64,000 nucleotides of DNA from Arthrobacter roseus (GCF_016907875.1 NZ_JAFBCU010000001.1:1178001-1242000); one strand, 5' to 3'; numbered from the stretch's first letter, positions 1 to 9,078 are shown. A program made the numbers and translations. Notes: generated by a model not told the origin, from the letters alone.

Positions 1-1976
1 AAGCACGGCTGCGCGAGGTGCCAGTATTCGTTTCTGTGGGCTATGCGGCCTGCCACTGGTGCCATGTCATGGCGCACGAATCGTTCGAGGACGATGAACT
101 TGCCGGGTACCTGAACGAAAACTTTGTCAGCATCAAGGTGGATCGCGAGGAGCGCCCGGACGTCGACGCTGTTTATATGGCAGCAACCCAGGCGATGACG
201 GGTCAGGGGGGATGGCCGATGTCGGTCTTCACCCTCCCTGATGGCCGCGCGTTCTATGCCGGTACCTATTTTCCGCCAGAGCCCCGGCACGGAAGTGCAT
301 CCTTCAGGCAAGTTCTCGAAGCCATTAACGACGCCTGGTCAAACCGCCGTGAGCAGGTTGAGGCCAGTGCTGAAGGACTCGCCGGCAGTCTCGGCGAGGC
401 GCAGCAGCGCAACCGTGCGTTACTCCTGACGCCGCCGGGCACGGATCCATCGTCTCGGCACTGGGCCGACGCCGCGGTGGAAAAACTGCTGAAGCAGGAG
501 GACCGGTACCACGGGGGCTTCGGCAATGCCCCCAAGTTCCCGCCGTCGACCGTTCTGCCCTTCCTTCAGAAGTTTGCCGCAGAACGCCAACCGGAGCCCG
601 CGGAGCTCACAGAAGCGGCTTCCGGACTAGTAGACCGCACCCTTGAATCAATGGCCGTCAGCGGTCTCTACGATCAGGTAGAGGGAGGGTTTTCGCGCTA
701 CACGGTTGATGCTGCCTGGGCCATACCGCACTTCGAGAAGATGCTCTACGACAACGTTCAACTGATCCGCAGCTATGCCTGGTGGTCGGCTTCAGCGGAC
801 TCACCCGAACATCAGCAATTGGCTGTTGATGTGGTCCGTAGAAGCGCTGACTGGATGATCCGCCGGCTGCGGGTAGCTGACGGCGCGTTTGCCTCTTCAT
901 TGGATGCTGACACGCTGATCGATGGACACGCGGTGGAGGGCGGCACTTACACGTGGACGGTCGAACAGCTCTCCGAGATACTGGGAGCCGACGACGGCCG
1001 TGCTGCCGCAGAGCTTTTTGATCTCAGCACTGGCCTGATGGAGACGGGTGCATCTACATTGCATCCGGGACGCCTGTGGAACGTGGATGAGAGAGCTCTC
1101 TGGGACCGGCTCCGGCCCGCTCTGCAACGTGCACGGGACCGTCGTCCGCAGCCGGCACGTGATGACAAAGTAGTGGCCGGGTGGAATGGTCTGGCCGTTG
1201 CGGCACTGGCGGACGCGGGTGTCCTGCTCAAGGATCAGGAACTGCTCTCCGCGGCCAAACGAACCGCCGAATACTTGATCGACGTCCACTGCCACGACGG
1301 CAGGTTGACCCGGGTCTCACACGATGGCAAAGCCCAGGGCATCGAGGGAATGCTTGAGGATTATGCTGGCGTCGCGGAGGGGTATTTCGCTCTGTATGCG
1401 GCCACGGGCGAAGAGCATTGGTACCGCGAGGGGGAGCAGCTGGTCCACGCAGCCGGTCAAAAATTCATGATCGACGGCGTGTTGCGGGACAGTGCCGTAG
1501 TCAGCCCGCAGCTGGCGCGGGCGCAGGCCACGGAATCAGCTGCTGACCCTCTAGACGGACCATCGCCCAGTGGGACGGCTCTCTACGCCGGTGTACTTGC
1601 CACCTACGCCGCATATTCGGGTTCAGAGCCGGACCGGCAGAGGGCCGAGGACATTGTTCAGCACGCCATGGTCCTTGGCGACCAGGCTCCACGCGCTGTG
1701 GGCTGGGCCATGGGAGTTGCCCACACCCTGTTCTACGGGCCGGGGGAACTCGCCGTCGTCGGGCATGATCGGGACCAGGTAGTGGCAGTTGCCTGCAGCG
1801 CCCGCCGGGTAGCCGGTCCAGGGCTGACAACAGCCCTCGACGACGGCAGTGAGGTCGGGGTTCCGCTAGTGGCTGGCCGCTCTGGTCTACCCGGGCTGCA
1901 GGCCTACCTCTGCCGCAACATGGTTTGTGGCATGCCGGTCTCCACCGAGGAGGAGCTCGTTCGGCTGCTGCGTTGA
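1..1976 (+). CDS. Thioredoxin-like DUF255 (YyaL/SPATA20-type) protein, 5' end cut by window
   Basis: The reading frame is already open at base 3 and continues family-like sequence before the first GTG at 18, so the gene starts outside the window. The N-terminal thioredoxin-like DUF255 domain shows the CHWC redox-type motif (within YAACHWCHVMAHESF) and GGWPMSVFTLPDG. The following ~500 residues form the alpha/alpha-barrel seen in YyaL and human SPATA20. The exact reaction is not known for the family; a redox or sugar-epimerase-like role has been suggested. Its position before trhA and the short cis-prenyltransferase matches Rv1084-Rv1085c-Rv1086 of M. tuberculosis. It converges on trhA, with only 4 bases between the stop codons. 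The family call is secure; the function is open. Confidence 0.9.
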   Translation, partial: ARLREVPVFVSVGYAACHWCHVMAHESFEDDELAGYLNENFVSIKVDREERPDVDAVYMAATQAMTGQGGWPMSVFTLPDGRAFYAGTYFPPEPRHGSASFRQVLEAINDAWSNRREQVEASAEGLAGSLGEAQQRNRALLLTPPGTDPSSRHWADAAVEKLLKQEDRYHGGFGNAPKFPPSTVLPFLQKFAAERQPEPAELTEAASGLVDRTLESMAVSGLYDQVEGGFSRYTVDAAWAIPHFEKMLYDNVQLIRSYAWWSASADSPEHQQLAVDVVRRSADWMIRRLRVADGAFASSLDADTLIDGHAVEGGTYTWTVEQLSEILGADDGRAAAELFDLSTGLMETGASTLHPGRLWNVDERALWDRLRPALQRARDRRPQPARDDKVVAGWNGLAVAALADAGVLLKDQELLSAAKRTAEYLIDVHCHDGRLTRVSHDGKAQGIEGMLEDYAGVAEGYFALYAATGEEHWYREGEQLVHAAGQKFMIDGVLRDSAVVSPQLARAQATESAADPLDGPSPSGTALYAGVLATYAAYSGSEPDRQRAEDIVQHAMVLGDQAPRAVGWAMGVAHTLFYGPGELAVVGHDRDQVVAVACSARRVAGPGLTTALDDGSEVGVPLVAGRSGLPGLQAYLCRNMVCGMPVSTEEELVRLLR

Positions 1977-1980
1977 TGCC

Positions 1981-2706
1981 CTATTGCGAGTGGTTCAGCA
2001 CCGCGATCATGATCGCAATGTAGTGCGCTGCGAAAGCTGCCACGGTGAACGCATGGAACAGTTCGTGAAAGCCAAAAGCCGTGGCACTGAAATTTGGTCT
2101 TTTCAAGGCGTAGAAAACTGCACCCGCGATGTAGAGGGCGCCGCCAACACAAATCAGTACCGCGGCGGAGGGGCTCGCGGCGAAAAAGTCCGGAATATAG
2201 AACAGCGCGCCTAGGCCAAGAACAATGTAAATGGGTACGTACAGCCAGCGGGGTGCGTGCAGCCACAGCAACCTGAAGGCAACACCAGCAATGGCGCCGC
2301 TCCAGATGAGCCAGAGCAGGAGGACAGCTTTAGGCCGGTCCAGCAATGCCCAGGCCAGTGGCGTGTAGGACCCTGCTATAACCAGCATGATGTTGGTGTG
2401 GTCCAGCCGTTTGAGGATGACTTTGGTTTTGGCGGACCAATTCCCGCGGTGATAAATAGCGCTGATGCCGAATAGCAGCAGTCCAGTGATTGCGTAGATC
2501 GCGGAGGTGATTTTGGCAGACGGCGTGGGTGCCAGGACCACGAGGACAATGCCTGCAGCCAACGCTAATGGCGCCGCTACGGCATGGATCCAGCCGCGCC
2601 AAGTGGGCTTGCCTTCAAGAACGTCCGCCATTTTCTCGGCAGCGGAGTCGAGGGTGCCAGCCTTGGTGCGCGGAGCATCCCTGCGTTTCATAGCTCGGGG
2701 AGTCAT
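1981..2706 (-). CDS. trhA: Hemolysin III / TrhA family (PAQR) membrane protein
   Basis: A 241-residue protein with about seven membrane segments after a charged ~35-residue cytoplasmic N-terminus. Family marks are present: a YHRG motif, RLDHTNIMLVIAGSYTP in the middle and the metal-binding-type HELFH near the C-terminus. PAQR proteins of this class affect membrane energetics; TrhA is tied to membrane homeostasis, and the hemolysin name is historical. The gene is divergent from the cis-prenyltransferase and adjoins a DUF255 gene, the same order as Rv1084-Rv1086. A GTTAC-N6-GTAAC inverted repeat lies in the shared upstream region. The family call is firm; the physiological role is inferred. Confidence 0.92.
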   Translation of the reverse strand: MTPRAMKRRDAPRTKAGTLDSAAEKMADVLEGKPTWRGWIHAVAAPLALAAGIVLVVLAPTPSAKITSAIYAITGLLLFGISAIYHRGNWSAKTKVILKRLDHTNIMLVIAGSYTPLAWALLDRPKAVLLLWLIWSGAIAGVAFRLLWLHAPRWLYVPIYIVLGLGALFYIPDFFAASPSAAVLICVGGALYIAGAVFYALKRPNFSATAFGFHELFHAFTVAAFAAHYIAIMIAVLNHSQ

Positions 2707-2734
2707 GGCCTAATCCTAAGCTACGGTCGCGTAA

Positions 2735-2750
2735 GTTACTGAACGGTAAC
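2735..2750. promoter_or_regulatory. Inverted repeat GTTAC-N6-GTAAC between trhA and uppS
   Basis: Perfect 5-bp arms at 2735-2739 and 2746-2750 lie 29 bases upstream of trhA and 85 bases upstream of the uppS start. The geometry fits a dimeric repressor operator, but no regulator can be named. It could be a chance repeat. Confidence 0.3.
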
Positions 2751-2834
2751 AAGCACGAAGAGGTATCGGAACTCGGGATTGCCCAGCCGGAAAGGTACGG
2801 TAGGAAACGACAGCATTCCACTCAAATAGGATAG

Positions 2835-3608
2835 GTGATCCGCGTCATGCAACTGCCCGGGATCATCTACGACTTTTACGAGCGAAAGCTGCTGTGCGCT
2901 CTGGACAGGGACGCCATACCTGGTCACGTTGGGGTCATGGTGGACGGAAATCGTCGCTGGGCACGCGCGTTCAATGCCCCCACCCGGCATGGCCACCAGG
3001 CTGGCGCCGAGAAAATTCATGAGTTCCTTCTCTGGTGCCAGGAACTTGGAATCAAAGTCGTCACGCTCTATATGCTTTCGACAGACAACATGAGTCGCTC
3101 AGCGGAGGAACTCGATGAGCTGATGGGCATCATCGCCCAGACACTGGACAGACTGGACCAGAATGAAAAAGTCAGTGTTCACGCCATGGGCGCACCCGAG
3201 CTACTGCCGGACTACCTCGCTGAACGCCTCTGCAGACTCGCCGCAAAATCTGGCGGAACCGAACCACTCCACGTCAATGTCGCCGTCGGCTATGGGGGCC
3301 GCCGGGAAATCGTGGACGCTGTCCGCGAACTGCTGAATGACAAGCTCGACGCCGGTGCAGACATTAGAGATGTCGCCAACACTCTCTCCGTAGACGACAT
3401 ATCGCAGTACCTCTACACCCGTGGACAACCGGACCCGGACCTGGTCATCCGTACCTCCGGCGAGCAACGTCTCTCGGGTTTCCTCATGTGGCAGAGTGCG
3501 TACAGCGAGTTCTACTTCTGCGAAGCGCTATGGCCGGCTTTCCGCAAGGTTGATTTCCTCCGCGCTCTCAGGGACTTCGCGGGACGGCAGCGGCGCTTCG
3601 GTTCCTGA
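2835..3608 (+). CDS. uppS: Isoprenyl (cis-prenyl) diphosphate synthase
   Basis: A 257-residue cis-prenyltransferase that condenses isopentenyl diphosphate onto an allylic diphosphate to make Z-polyprenyl carriers for peptidoglycan and wall glycans. Seen: the catalytic region I motif MVDGNRRWAR (around residues 34-43), the substrate motif HGHQAGAEKIHEF, and the C-terminal signature PDLVIRTSGEQRLSGF followed by the WQSAYSEFYF segment. The locus matches Rv1086, a short-chain Z-farnesyl diphosphate synthase, so the product may be short rather than undecaprenyl. Starts are GTG 2835 or ATG 2847; an AGGAT stretch just upstream favours the GTG only weakly. Chain length cannot be read from sequence alone. 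Confidence 0.93.
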   Translation: MIRVMQLPGIIYDFYERKLLCALDRDAIPGHVGVMVDGNRRWARAFNAPTRHGHQAGAEKIHEFLLWCQELGIKVVTLYMLSTDNMSRSAEELDELMGIIAQTLDRLDQNEKVSVHAMGAPELLPDYLAERLCRLAAKSGGTEPLHVNVAVGYGGRREIVDAVRELLNDKLDAGADIRDVANTLSVDDISQYLYTRGQPDPDLVIRTSGEQRLSGFLMWQSAYSEFYFCEALWPAFRKVDFLRALRDFAGRQRRFGS

Positions 3609-3783
3609 CCGGCGTCGTTCATTTCCAGTTCACCCGGACTTCGCGATGCTTTCAGGTAACGACACAGCCAGACCGGGCCCTATATGGCATCCTCAGGCGT
3701 AGTCTCAAAGCATCACGTCACAACTACATATAGCCCGGAAAATTCCCTATAACTCGGGGCAGAGTCCCCGGACTGGAGTCACA

Positions 3784-5094
3784 GTGGCCGTTGCAGAGCA
3801 GACCCACACCAGAAGCTACGTCATCGACACTTCGGTGTTGATCTCGGACCCCCGGGCCATCACCCGCTTCGCCGAACATGAGGTGATCCTGCCCGTGGTC
3901 GTCATTTCGGAACTCGAGGCCAAACGCAACGACCCGGATCTTGGATACTTCGCCCGCAAGGCACTGAGGCTCCTCGATGAGCTCCGGGTTCTCCACAACG
4001 GACTCAGCACACCTATCCCGCTGGGGGACATGGGCGGCACCCTCAAAGTTGAACTGAACCACGTCTCAACAGAAGTGCTGCCAGTGGGCTTCCGGGGCGG
4101 CGACAATGACTCCCGCATCCTTGCCGTCGCGAAAAATCTGGCCGACGAAGGCCGCAACGTTACCTTGGTCTCCAAGGACCTCCCCATGCGTATCAAGGCC
4201 TCCGCCATGGGCCTGCAGGCCGACGAGTACCGCAACGAGCTCGTCAAGGACTCCGGCTGGACCGGCATCAGCGAACTGGACGTTGCGGACGACGACGTCA
4301 ACATCCTCTACACCCACGAGCCAGTCTTCATTCCGGCAGCCGCCGAGCTTCCGGTCAATACCGGCCTCGTGATGCTTTCCAGCCGCGGCTCCGCGCTGGG
4401 CCGGGTGGGTGCCGATAAACAGGTTCGGCTGGTCAAGGGTGACAGAGACGTGTTCGGGCTGCACGGACGATCCGCGGAGCAACGCCTGGCCATCGACCTA
4501 CTGATGGACCCCGAGGTTGGGATTGTTTCCCTCGGTGGGCGGGCTGGAACGGGTAAGTCCGCGCTGGCCCTGTGCGCAGGACTTGAAGCAGTGTTGGAGC
4601 GCCAAGAACATCGCAAAGTGGTGGTCTTCAGGCCGCTGTACGCGGTCGGCGGTCAGGAACTCGGCTACTTGCCGGGCTCCGAATCCGAGAAAATGAACCC
4701 GTGGGCACAAGCCGTCTTCGACACGCTGGGTGCACTCGTGTCGCAAGAGGTCGTGGAGGAAGTCATGGACCGCGGAATGTTGGAAGTCCTTCCCCTTACT
4801 CACATCCGGGGGCGATCCCTGCACGATTCCTTTGTCATCGTGGACGAAGCTCAGTCGCTGGAAAAGAACGTCCTACTGACCGTGCTCTCGCGCATCGGGC
4901 AGAACTCGAAGGTCGTCCTCACGCACGATATCGCGCAGCGCGATAACCTCCGGGTGGGTCGGCACGACGGCGTCGCCGCCGTCGTCGAAACGCTCAAGGG
5001 CCACCCGCTGTTCGGCCATATCACCCTGACACGCTCGGAGCGCTCGCCGATTGCGGCGCTCGTCACGGAGCTCCTGGAGGAAGCGGAGATCTAG
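3784..5094 (+). CDS. phoH2: PhoH2-type PIN-domain/PhoH ATPase (RNase-helicase)
   Basis: A 436-residue two-domain protein. Residues ~10-140 form a PIN ribonuclease domain, opening with [11 protein letters not shown] and containing the acidic [12 protein letters not shown] segment. Residues ~225-430 form the PhoH ATPase, with Walker A GRAGTGKS (252-259) and Walker [10 protein letters not shown] (349-357). In mycobacteria this architecture has ATP-dependent RNA unwinding and cleavage activity. Start GTG 3784 has a GGAG 6 bases upstream. A short CGGGG/CCCCG hairpin (3755-3770) lies in the leader. The mycobacterial antitoxin PhoAT is not recognisable here. Position between uppS and fumC fits Rv1095 synteny. 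Confidence 0.94.
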   Translation: MAVAEQTHTRSYVIDTSVLISDPRAITRFAEHEVILPVVVISELEAKRNDPDLGYFARKALRLLDELRVLHNGLSTPIPLGDMGGTLKVELNHVSTEVLPVGFRGGDNDSRILAVAKNLADEGRNVTLVSKDLPMRIKASAMGLQADEYRNELVKDSGWTGISELDVADDDVNILYTHEPVFIPAAAELPVNTGLVMLSSRGSALGRVGADKQVRLVKGDRDVFGLHGRSAEQRLAIDLLMDPEVGIVSLGGRAGTGKSALALCAGLEAVLERQEHRKVVVFRPLYAVGGQELGYLPGSESEKMNPWAQAVFDTLGALVSQEVVEEVMDRGMLEVLPLTHIRGRSLHDSFVIVDEAQSLEKNVLLTVLSRIGQNSKVVLTHDIAQRDNLRVGRHDGVAAVVETLKGHPLFGHITLTRSERSPIAALVTELLEEAEI

Positions 5095-5127
5095 CACTCT
5101 CTCCCTCCCCACCCCTCCCATCCAATC

Positions 5128-5203
5128 CGGCCGAGGTCGGGGTTTGTCGTCGAGGTCACCCGTTGTCATGGGTGACCTCGACGCTACGGGGTGACTTCGG
5201 CCG
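5128..5203. repeat. Nested palindromic repeat, full copy (CGGCCGAGGTC ... CGAGGTCACCC hairpin ... GACTTCGGCCG)
   Basis: Inner arms CGAGGTCACCC (5151-5161) and GGGTGACCTCG (5170-5180) are a perfect 11-bp dyad around an 8-base loop. They are framed by near-complementary outer arms CGGCCGAGGTC (5128-5138) and GACTTCGGCCG (5193-5203). Pieces recur at 8413 and 9008-9078. The element lies between the converging phoH2 and acetyltransferase genes, so it could serve as a bidirectional terminator, although there is no T-run. Its right side supplies the last codons of the acetyltransferase. Confidence 0.7.
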
Positions 5204-5894
5204 AGAGAGCGGGGCTGGGCGTCGGGGTGACGTCGGCCGGGGTGGAAGGCAACTCAAGGAAACTTGCGACGGCGTCGTGCCCCTCAACGCCCAGCGCCCA
5301 GTAGGGGCGGCGGAACGTTCCGGGTGTCAGGCGGAGCCGCTGCATGTCCACGGCCTCACCACGGCGTGCCTCTCCGCAGTACACGCCGTTGGGAACGTAA
5401 CCGACCGACGCGGAGACCCCCAGCGACGCAGCATTCCACGCAGCTGCATCTGACTCGGCGGCCACAGCGTGCAGATGATCAAAGGCGTAGAGTGCGACGG
5501 CGGTCCTCATCTCGTTGCCCAGCCCCCGGCCCTGGACCGCCTGCTTCAGCCATGACCCTGTGGAGACCGTGCGCCGGACGGCGAAATTCTTGGCGCTCAT
5601 GTCTTGACAACCCACGAGCTCGCCCTCAAACCAGATACCCAGCGCGATAGCCCAGTCTCCGGGTCGGGAGAGCAGCCGGGTCCGCCACACGTGTTCAGCC
5701 GTGCCGCGTCCCAGCTCATCAGCCGGTACATCGGTCCATGGGAAAGTGAAAGGCATGGTTTCGGGAGGGTGAATACCGGAGAGCGCGGCGTCAACGTAGC
5801 GCGGAATGTCCTCGTCCCGCAGCGGGCGCAATTCCAGGCGCGGGGTGGACAATCGCAGCGAAAAGAGTGGCCAGATACTGGTGAGAGAAGTCAT
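5184..5894 (-). CDS. GNAT family N-acetyltransferase (RimJ/RimL-like)
   Basis: A 236-residue GNAT-fold protein (239 if the upstream GTG at 5903 is used). It starts with the typical LSTPRLELRPLRDEDIPRYV strand-helix and has the acetyl-CoA loop region QAVQGRGLGNEMRTAV around residues 135-150, followed by the EVVxxN-like HAVAAESDAAAWNAAS. It probably acetylates an amine on a protein or small molecule; the substrate is unknown. The C-terminal tail (PADVTPTPSPALSAEVTP) is low-complexity and encoded by the palindromic repeat at 5188-5240, which suggests the repeat extended the reading frame. Neither start has a clear Shine-Dalgarno sequence. Confidence 0.85.
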   Translation of the reverse strand: MTSLTSIWPLFSLRLSTPRLELRPLRDEDIPRYVDAALSGIHPPETMPFTFPWTDVPADELGRGTAEHVWRTRLLSRPGDWAIALGIWFEGELVGCQDMSAKNFAVRRTVSTGSWLKQAVQGRGLGNEMRTAVALYAFDHLHAVAAESDAAAWNAASLGVSASVGYVPNGVYCGEARRGEAVDMQRLRLTPGTFRRPYWALGVEGHDAVASFLELPSTPADVTPTPSPALSAEVTP

Positions 5895-5955
5895 GATATC
5901 CACAGTTTAGTGCGGCCGGGGCCGGCGCGATGGCACGGTGCAGTACCGTGATTCC

Positions 5956-6471
5956 ATGACCACGCTGCTGGGGGACTACCTGGTCAACCATGTCCCCGCC
6001 TTCCTCCTGCTGAGCGCTGCGCTGCTGTACTTCGTGGTGATGGGCGTTCGCCTGAGCATCGTTGATATCCGCGAACACCGGCTCCCGAACAAGATCGTCT
6101 TTCCCTCGTATGGGATCGGGGCGGTGCTGCTGGCTGCCGCCGCCGTTGCAGCAGGCGACTGGTTTCGACTCCTGCCAATGGTCGCCGGTGCCGGAATCCT
6201 GTGGGTTGCCTACTTCACGCTTCGGGTCATCTATCCCGCGGGTATGGGTTATGGGGACGTAAAATTGGCCGGTGTGCTGGGCCTCTACCTTGGTTACTGC
6301 AGCTGGGGCCACCTGTTGTGGGGCAGCTTCGCCGCGTTCCTTCTGGGTGGTCTGTGGGGTGTGGTCATATTGCTCACTCGGCGCGGGGACCGCAAATCCG
6401 ACATGCCCTTCGGGCCGTTCATGATCGTTGGCGCAGCGGCGGCCATGGTCCTGTTGCCCGCGATAGGCTAG
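5956..6471 (+). CDS. A24 family prepilin peptidase, short form (CpaA/TadV-like)
   Basis: A small polytopic protein of 171 residues from ATG 5956 (an in-frame GTG at 5938 would add six). It carries the two catalytic aspartates of aspartyl prepilin peptidases: D37 in VDIREHRLPN and D101 in the GxGD motif GMGYGDVKLAG. The N-terminal methylase domain of PilD is absent, as in Flp/Tad-type and many actinobacterial enzymes. It should cleave leader peptides of type IV-like pilins or competence pseudopilins at the membrane. No pilin gene lies in this window. The NUDIX gene follows after 4 bases, so the two are probably co-transcribed. Confidence 0.88.
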   Translation: MTTLLGDYLVNHVPAFLLLSAALLYFVVMGVRLSIVDIREHRLPNKIVFPSYGIGAVLLAAAAVAAGDWFRLLPMVAGAGILWVAYFTLRVIYPAGMGYGDVKLAGVLGLYLGYCSWGHLLWGSFAAFLLGGLWGVVILLTRRGDRKSDMPFGPFMIVGAAAAMVLLPAIG

Positions 6472-6475
6472 CCCG

Positions 6476-6976
6476 ATGCCTGTACCAGATTTCGTTTCAG
6501 TCCTTCGGCAAAAGATCGGCCATGACCTGCTCTGGCTTCCCGGAGTGGGTGCGGTAGTGTTCGACGACGACGGACGGGTGCTGCTCGGTCGTCGGGCCGA
6601 CGACGGCCGGTGGACCATCATCACCGGGATGGTTGAACAGCATGAAGATCCCGCGCCCGCCGCCGTCCGCGAGGTCGAGGAGGAGTCCGGCGTCGTCGTC
6701 GACGTGGAACACCTCATCGACGTCCACGTTTCCGGCCCCATCACCTTCCCCAACGGCGATCAGTGCTCGTTCCTGACCACCGTTTTCCGTTGCCGCTACC
6801 TCTCCGGGCAAGCGCGGGTGAATGACGACGAATCAACTGACGTCGGATGGTTCAGCGTTGACGAGCTGCCGGAACTGGACGCGTTGCACAGTGGATTGAT
6901 CCACCTCGCCAAGAGCGCCACTGGAGTGCCGCGGTTTCAGCGGACTATGCCTGCGGCGGCCGCGTCATTGCCATAA
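6476..6976 (+). CDS. NUDIX hydrolase
   Basis: A 166-residue single-domain protein with a complete Nudix box at residues 51-73 (G-x5-E-x7-REVEEESG) that coordinates Mg2+ for hydrolysis of a nucleoside diphosphate linked to another group. The N-terminal segment [20 protein letters not shown] is typical of the family. The substrate cannot be assigned. The gene begins 4 bases after the prepilin peptidase stop. Its 3' end overlaps the convergent fumC by 32 bases, so opposing transcription may interfere. Confidence 0.92.
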   Translation: MPVPDFVSVLRQKIGHDLLWLPGVGAVVFDDDGRVLLGRRADDGRWTIITGMVEQHEDPAPAAVREVEEESGVVVDVEHLIDVHVSGPITFPNGDQCSFLTTVFRCRYLSGQARVNDDESTDVGWFSVDELPELDALHSGLIHLAKSATGVPRFQRTMPAAAASLP

Positions 6977-8384
6977 CGTCCAGTGCCTTGTCGAGCTGTT
7001 CCTCAGTAACCTCGCCCCGCTCCACGAAGCCGAGGTCGACGACTGCCTCACGGACCGTCATCTTGTTGGCCACCGAATGCTTGGCGATCTTGGCAGCAGC
7101 CTCATAGCCGATCACCTTGTTCAGCGGGGTGACGATCGAGGGCGAGGCCTCGGCCAGGAACCGGGCCCTCTCTTCGTTGGCGGTGATTCCGTCGACCATC
7201 TTGTCCGCCATCACGCGGGATGAGTTGGCGAGCAGACGGACCGATTCCAGCACGTTGCGGGCAATGACCGGGATACCAACGTTCAGTTCAAAGGCACCAT
7301 TGGTTCCTGCCCAGGCAACGGTGGCGTCATTGCCTACCACCTGTGCACACACCTGAAGCACGGCCTCACAGATCACCGGGTTCACCTTGCCCGGCATGAT
7401 GGAAGATCCCGGCTGTAAATCAGGGATGGCAATTTCGCCAAGGCCCGTGTTGGGGCCGGAGCCCATCCAGCGGAGGTCGTTGTTGATCTTCGTCATCGAC
7501 ACAGCAATGGTGCGCAGCATGCCCGAAACCTCAACGAGGGCATCCCGGTTTGCCTGTGCCTCAAAGTGGTCGCGTGCCTCCGTGAGCGGAAGTCCGGTAT
7601 CGGCTGCCAGTAGTTCAATAACACGCTGTGGGAAGCCGGCAGGTGTATTGATTCCGGTGCCGACGGCGGTTCCGCCGAGGGGAACTTCGGCGACGCGGGG
7701 GAGGGAGGCTCGGACGCGTTCGATGCCGTAGCGGATCTGTGCTGCGTAGCCACCGAATTCCTGCCCAAGCGTCACCGGCGTCGCATCCATCAGGTGGGTG
7801 CGACCGGACTTCACTACGGACTGGAATTCCTCTGCCTTGCGCTCCAGAGAAGCGGCAAGATGCTCAAAGGCAGGGATCAGATCGTTCATCAGGGCGCCGG
7901 TGGCGGCGACATGGACGGACGTCGGAAACACGTCATTCGAGGACTGCGACGCATTGACATGGTCGTTCGGGTGAACGCTCTGGTCGCTGCCGGCTGTGGC
8001 GAGAGCTTTGGACGCCAGCGTTGAAAGTACCTCGTTGATGTTCATATTCGACGACGTGCCCGAGCCGGTCTGGTAGATGTCGATCGGGAAGTGAGCATCG
8101 TACATTCCGGTGGCGACGTCGTCGGCCGCTCCCTCGATGGCACGGGCACGTTCGGCGTCCAGCACGCCGAGTTCAGCGTTGGCGGTAGCGGCAGCCTTCT
8201 TGATGCGGGCGAGCGCCTCGATGTGGGTGCGTTCCAGGGTGGTGCCGGAGATCGGGAAGTTCTCCACGGCCCGCTGGGTCTGCGCACTGTAAAGGGCATC
8301 GGCAGGAACCCGGACTTCGCCCATGGTGTCGTGCTCGACCCTGAAGTCTGCGGAATTGTTTGTGTCAGCGTCAATGGAAGTCAT
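6945..8384 (-). CDS. fumC: Class II fumarate hydratase
   Basis: A 479-residue fumarase of the iron-independent class II, converting fumarate and L-malate in the TCA cycle as a cytosolic homotetramer. Seen: [20 protein letters not shown] near the N-terminus, [20 protein letters not shown] in the substrate-binding region, and the superfamily signature [11 protein letters not shown] with its catalytic loop serine. Length is normal for the family. Start ATG 8384 agrees with homologues. The position between phoH2 and glpX matches M. tuberculosis Rv1098c-Rv1099c. It is the last gene of a same-strand run beginning with DUF4245. Confidence 0.97.
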   Translation of the reverse strand: MTSIDADTNNSADFRVEHDTMGEVRVPADALYSAQTQRAVENFPISGTTLERTHIEALARIKKAAATANAELGVLDAERARAIEGAADDVATGMYDAHFPIDIYQTGSGTSSNMNINEVLSTLASKALATAGSDQSVHPNDHVNASQSSNDVFPTSVHVAATGALMNDLIPAFEHLAASLERKAEEFQSVVKSGRTHLMDATPVTLGQEFGGYAAQIRYGIERVRASLPRVAEVPLGGTAVGTGINTPAGFPQRVIELLAADTGLPLTEARDHFEAQANRDALVEVSGMLRTIAVSMTKINNDLRWMGSGPNTGLGEIAIPDLQPGSSIMPGKVNPVICEAVLQVCAQVVGNDATVAWAGTNGAFELNVGIPVIARNVLESVRLLANSSRVMADKMVDGITANEERARFLAEASPSIVTPLNKVIGYEAAAKIAKHSVANKMTVREAVVDLGFVERGEVTEEQLDKALDVMAMTRPPQA

Positions 8385-8412
8385 GGTCCCACTTTATGTC
8401 CTCATGCTCCTT

Positions 8413-8423
8413 CGGCCGAAGTC
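8413..8423. repeat. Partial copy of the CGGCCGAAGTC palindromic repeat
   Basis: CGGCCGAAGTC, followed by GGG, sits in the 57-bp gap between the acetyltransferase stop and the fumC start. TTCGGCCGAA here is itself a 10-bp palindrome. The same 11-mer opens the copy at 9008, and a one-base variant opens the copy at 5128. Confidence 0.55.
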
Positions 8424-8441
8424 GGGCGGCGATGCTGGGGG

Positions 8442-8984
8442 TCAGAACAAGATGCGCTGGTACAGCGTATGGTCCTGCCACGATCCTGCGATTTTGAGGT
8501 ATTTCGGTGCAAACCCTATTTTTTGAAACCCGGCGTGTTCAAGAACAGCTTGGGACGGAACATTATGACTGAGTGTCGCCGCCTGAATTCGATGCAAACC
8601 CAATTCTGTCCGCGCGACGTCGAGCACGGCTTCAACGGCCGCGGAACCGATGCCCCGGCCGATGAAGTCTCTGTCCACCCAGTACCCGACATGGGCGTTG
8701 AGGAAAGCTCCGCGAACAATGTCCGACAGAGTGATCGTGCCAACCACCCGCTCAGCCGCTACCAGCACGCAGGGGAAATCGACCCCGGTCGCCAGACGAT
8801 TCAGCTTCGTTGCGATACTCACAGCTTGCCCGACGTCGGTATAGAAATTATCGGCCCGCACGGGTTCCCACGGGGCGAGATGCTCCCGGTTTCGGTTGTA
8901 CGCCCCACATAATTCCGTAACGTCCTTCGCCTGCAGTAGTCGCATCTGAACGTCGTCGGGGAGGGCCCTCGTTTCTGTAGTCAT
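8442..8984 (-). CDS. GNAT family N-acetyltransferase (RimJ-like)
   Basis: A 180-residue acetyltransferase with classic ribosomal-protein acetylase features: a YNRNREHLAPWEPVR segment near residues 28-42, GYWVDRDFIGRGIGSAAVEA (acetyl-CoA pyrophosphate loop with R-x-x-G-x-G/A) around 103-122, and ATLSHNVPSQAVLEHAGFQK near the end. This is the RimJ/RimL subgroup, which transfers acetyl from acetyl-CoA to an N-terminal or side-chain amine. The true substrate is unknown. The gene lies between SRPBCC and fumC on the same strand and is flanked on both sides by fragments of the palindromic repeat. Confidence 0.92.
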   Translation of the reverse strand: MTTETRALPDDVQMRLLQAKDVTELCGAYNRNREHLAPWEPVRADNFYTDVGQAVSIATKLNRLATGVDFPCVLVAAERVVGTITLSDIVRGAFLNAHVGYWVDRDFIGRGIGSAAVEAVLDVARTELGLHRIQAATLSHNVPSQAVLEHAGFQKIGFAPKYLKIAGSWQDHTLYQRILF

Positions 8985-9007
8985 CTCGATGACCTTATCG
9001 GGACACT

Positions 9008-9078
9008 CGGCCGAAGTCGGGGTTTACCGCCTAAATTGACCCCGTAACCCCTGACCTCGGCGACAAAGGGTGACCTCG
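9008..9078. repeat. Divergent copy of the CGGCCGAAGTC / GGGTGACCTCG repeat
   Basis: CGGCCGAAGTCGGGGTTT at 9008-9025 matches the start of the element at 5128, and GGGTGACCTCG at 9068-9078 matches its inner right arm exactly. The inner left arm is degraded, so the 11-bp hairpin is lost. The repeat fills the gap between the SRPBCC and acetyltransferase genes. Confidence 0.55.

Noticed and set aside
5791-6753. 320-codon minus-strand frame opposite the prepilin peptidase and NUDIX genes
   Set aside because: Antisense shadow; both plus-strand genes have clear catalytic motifs in their own frames.
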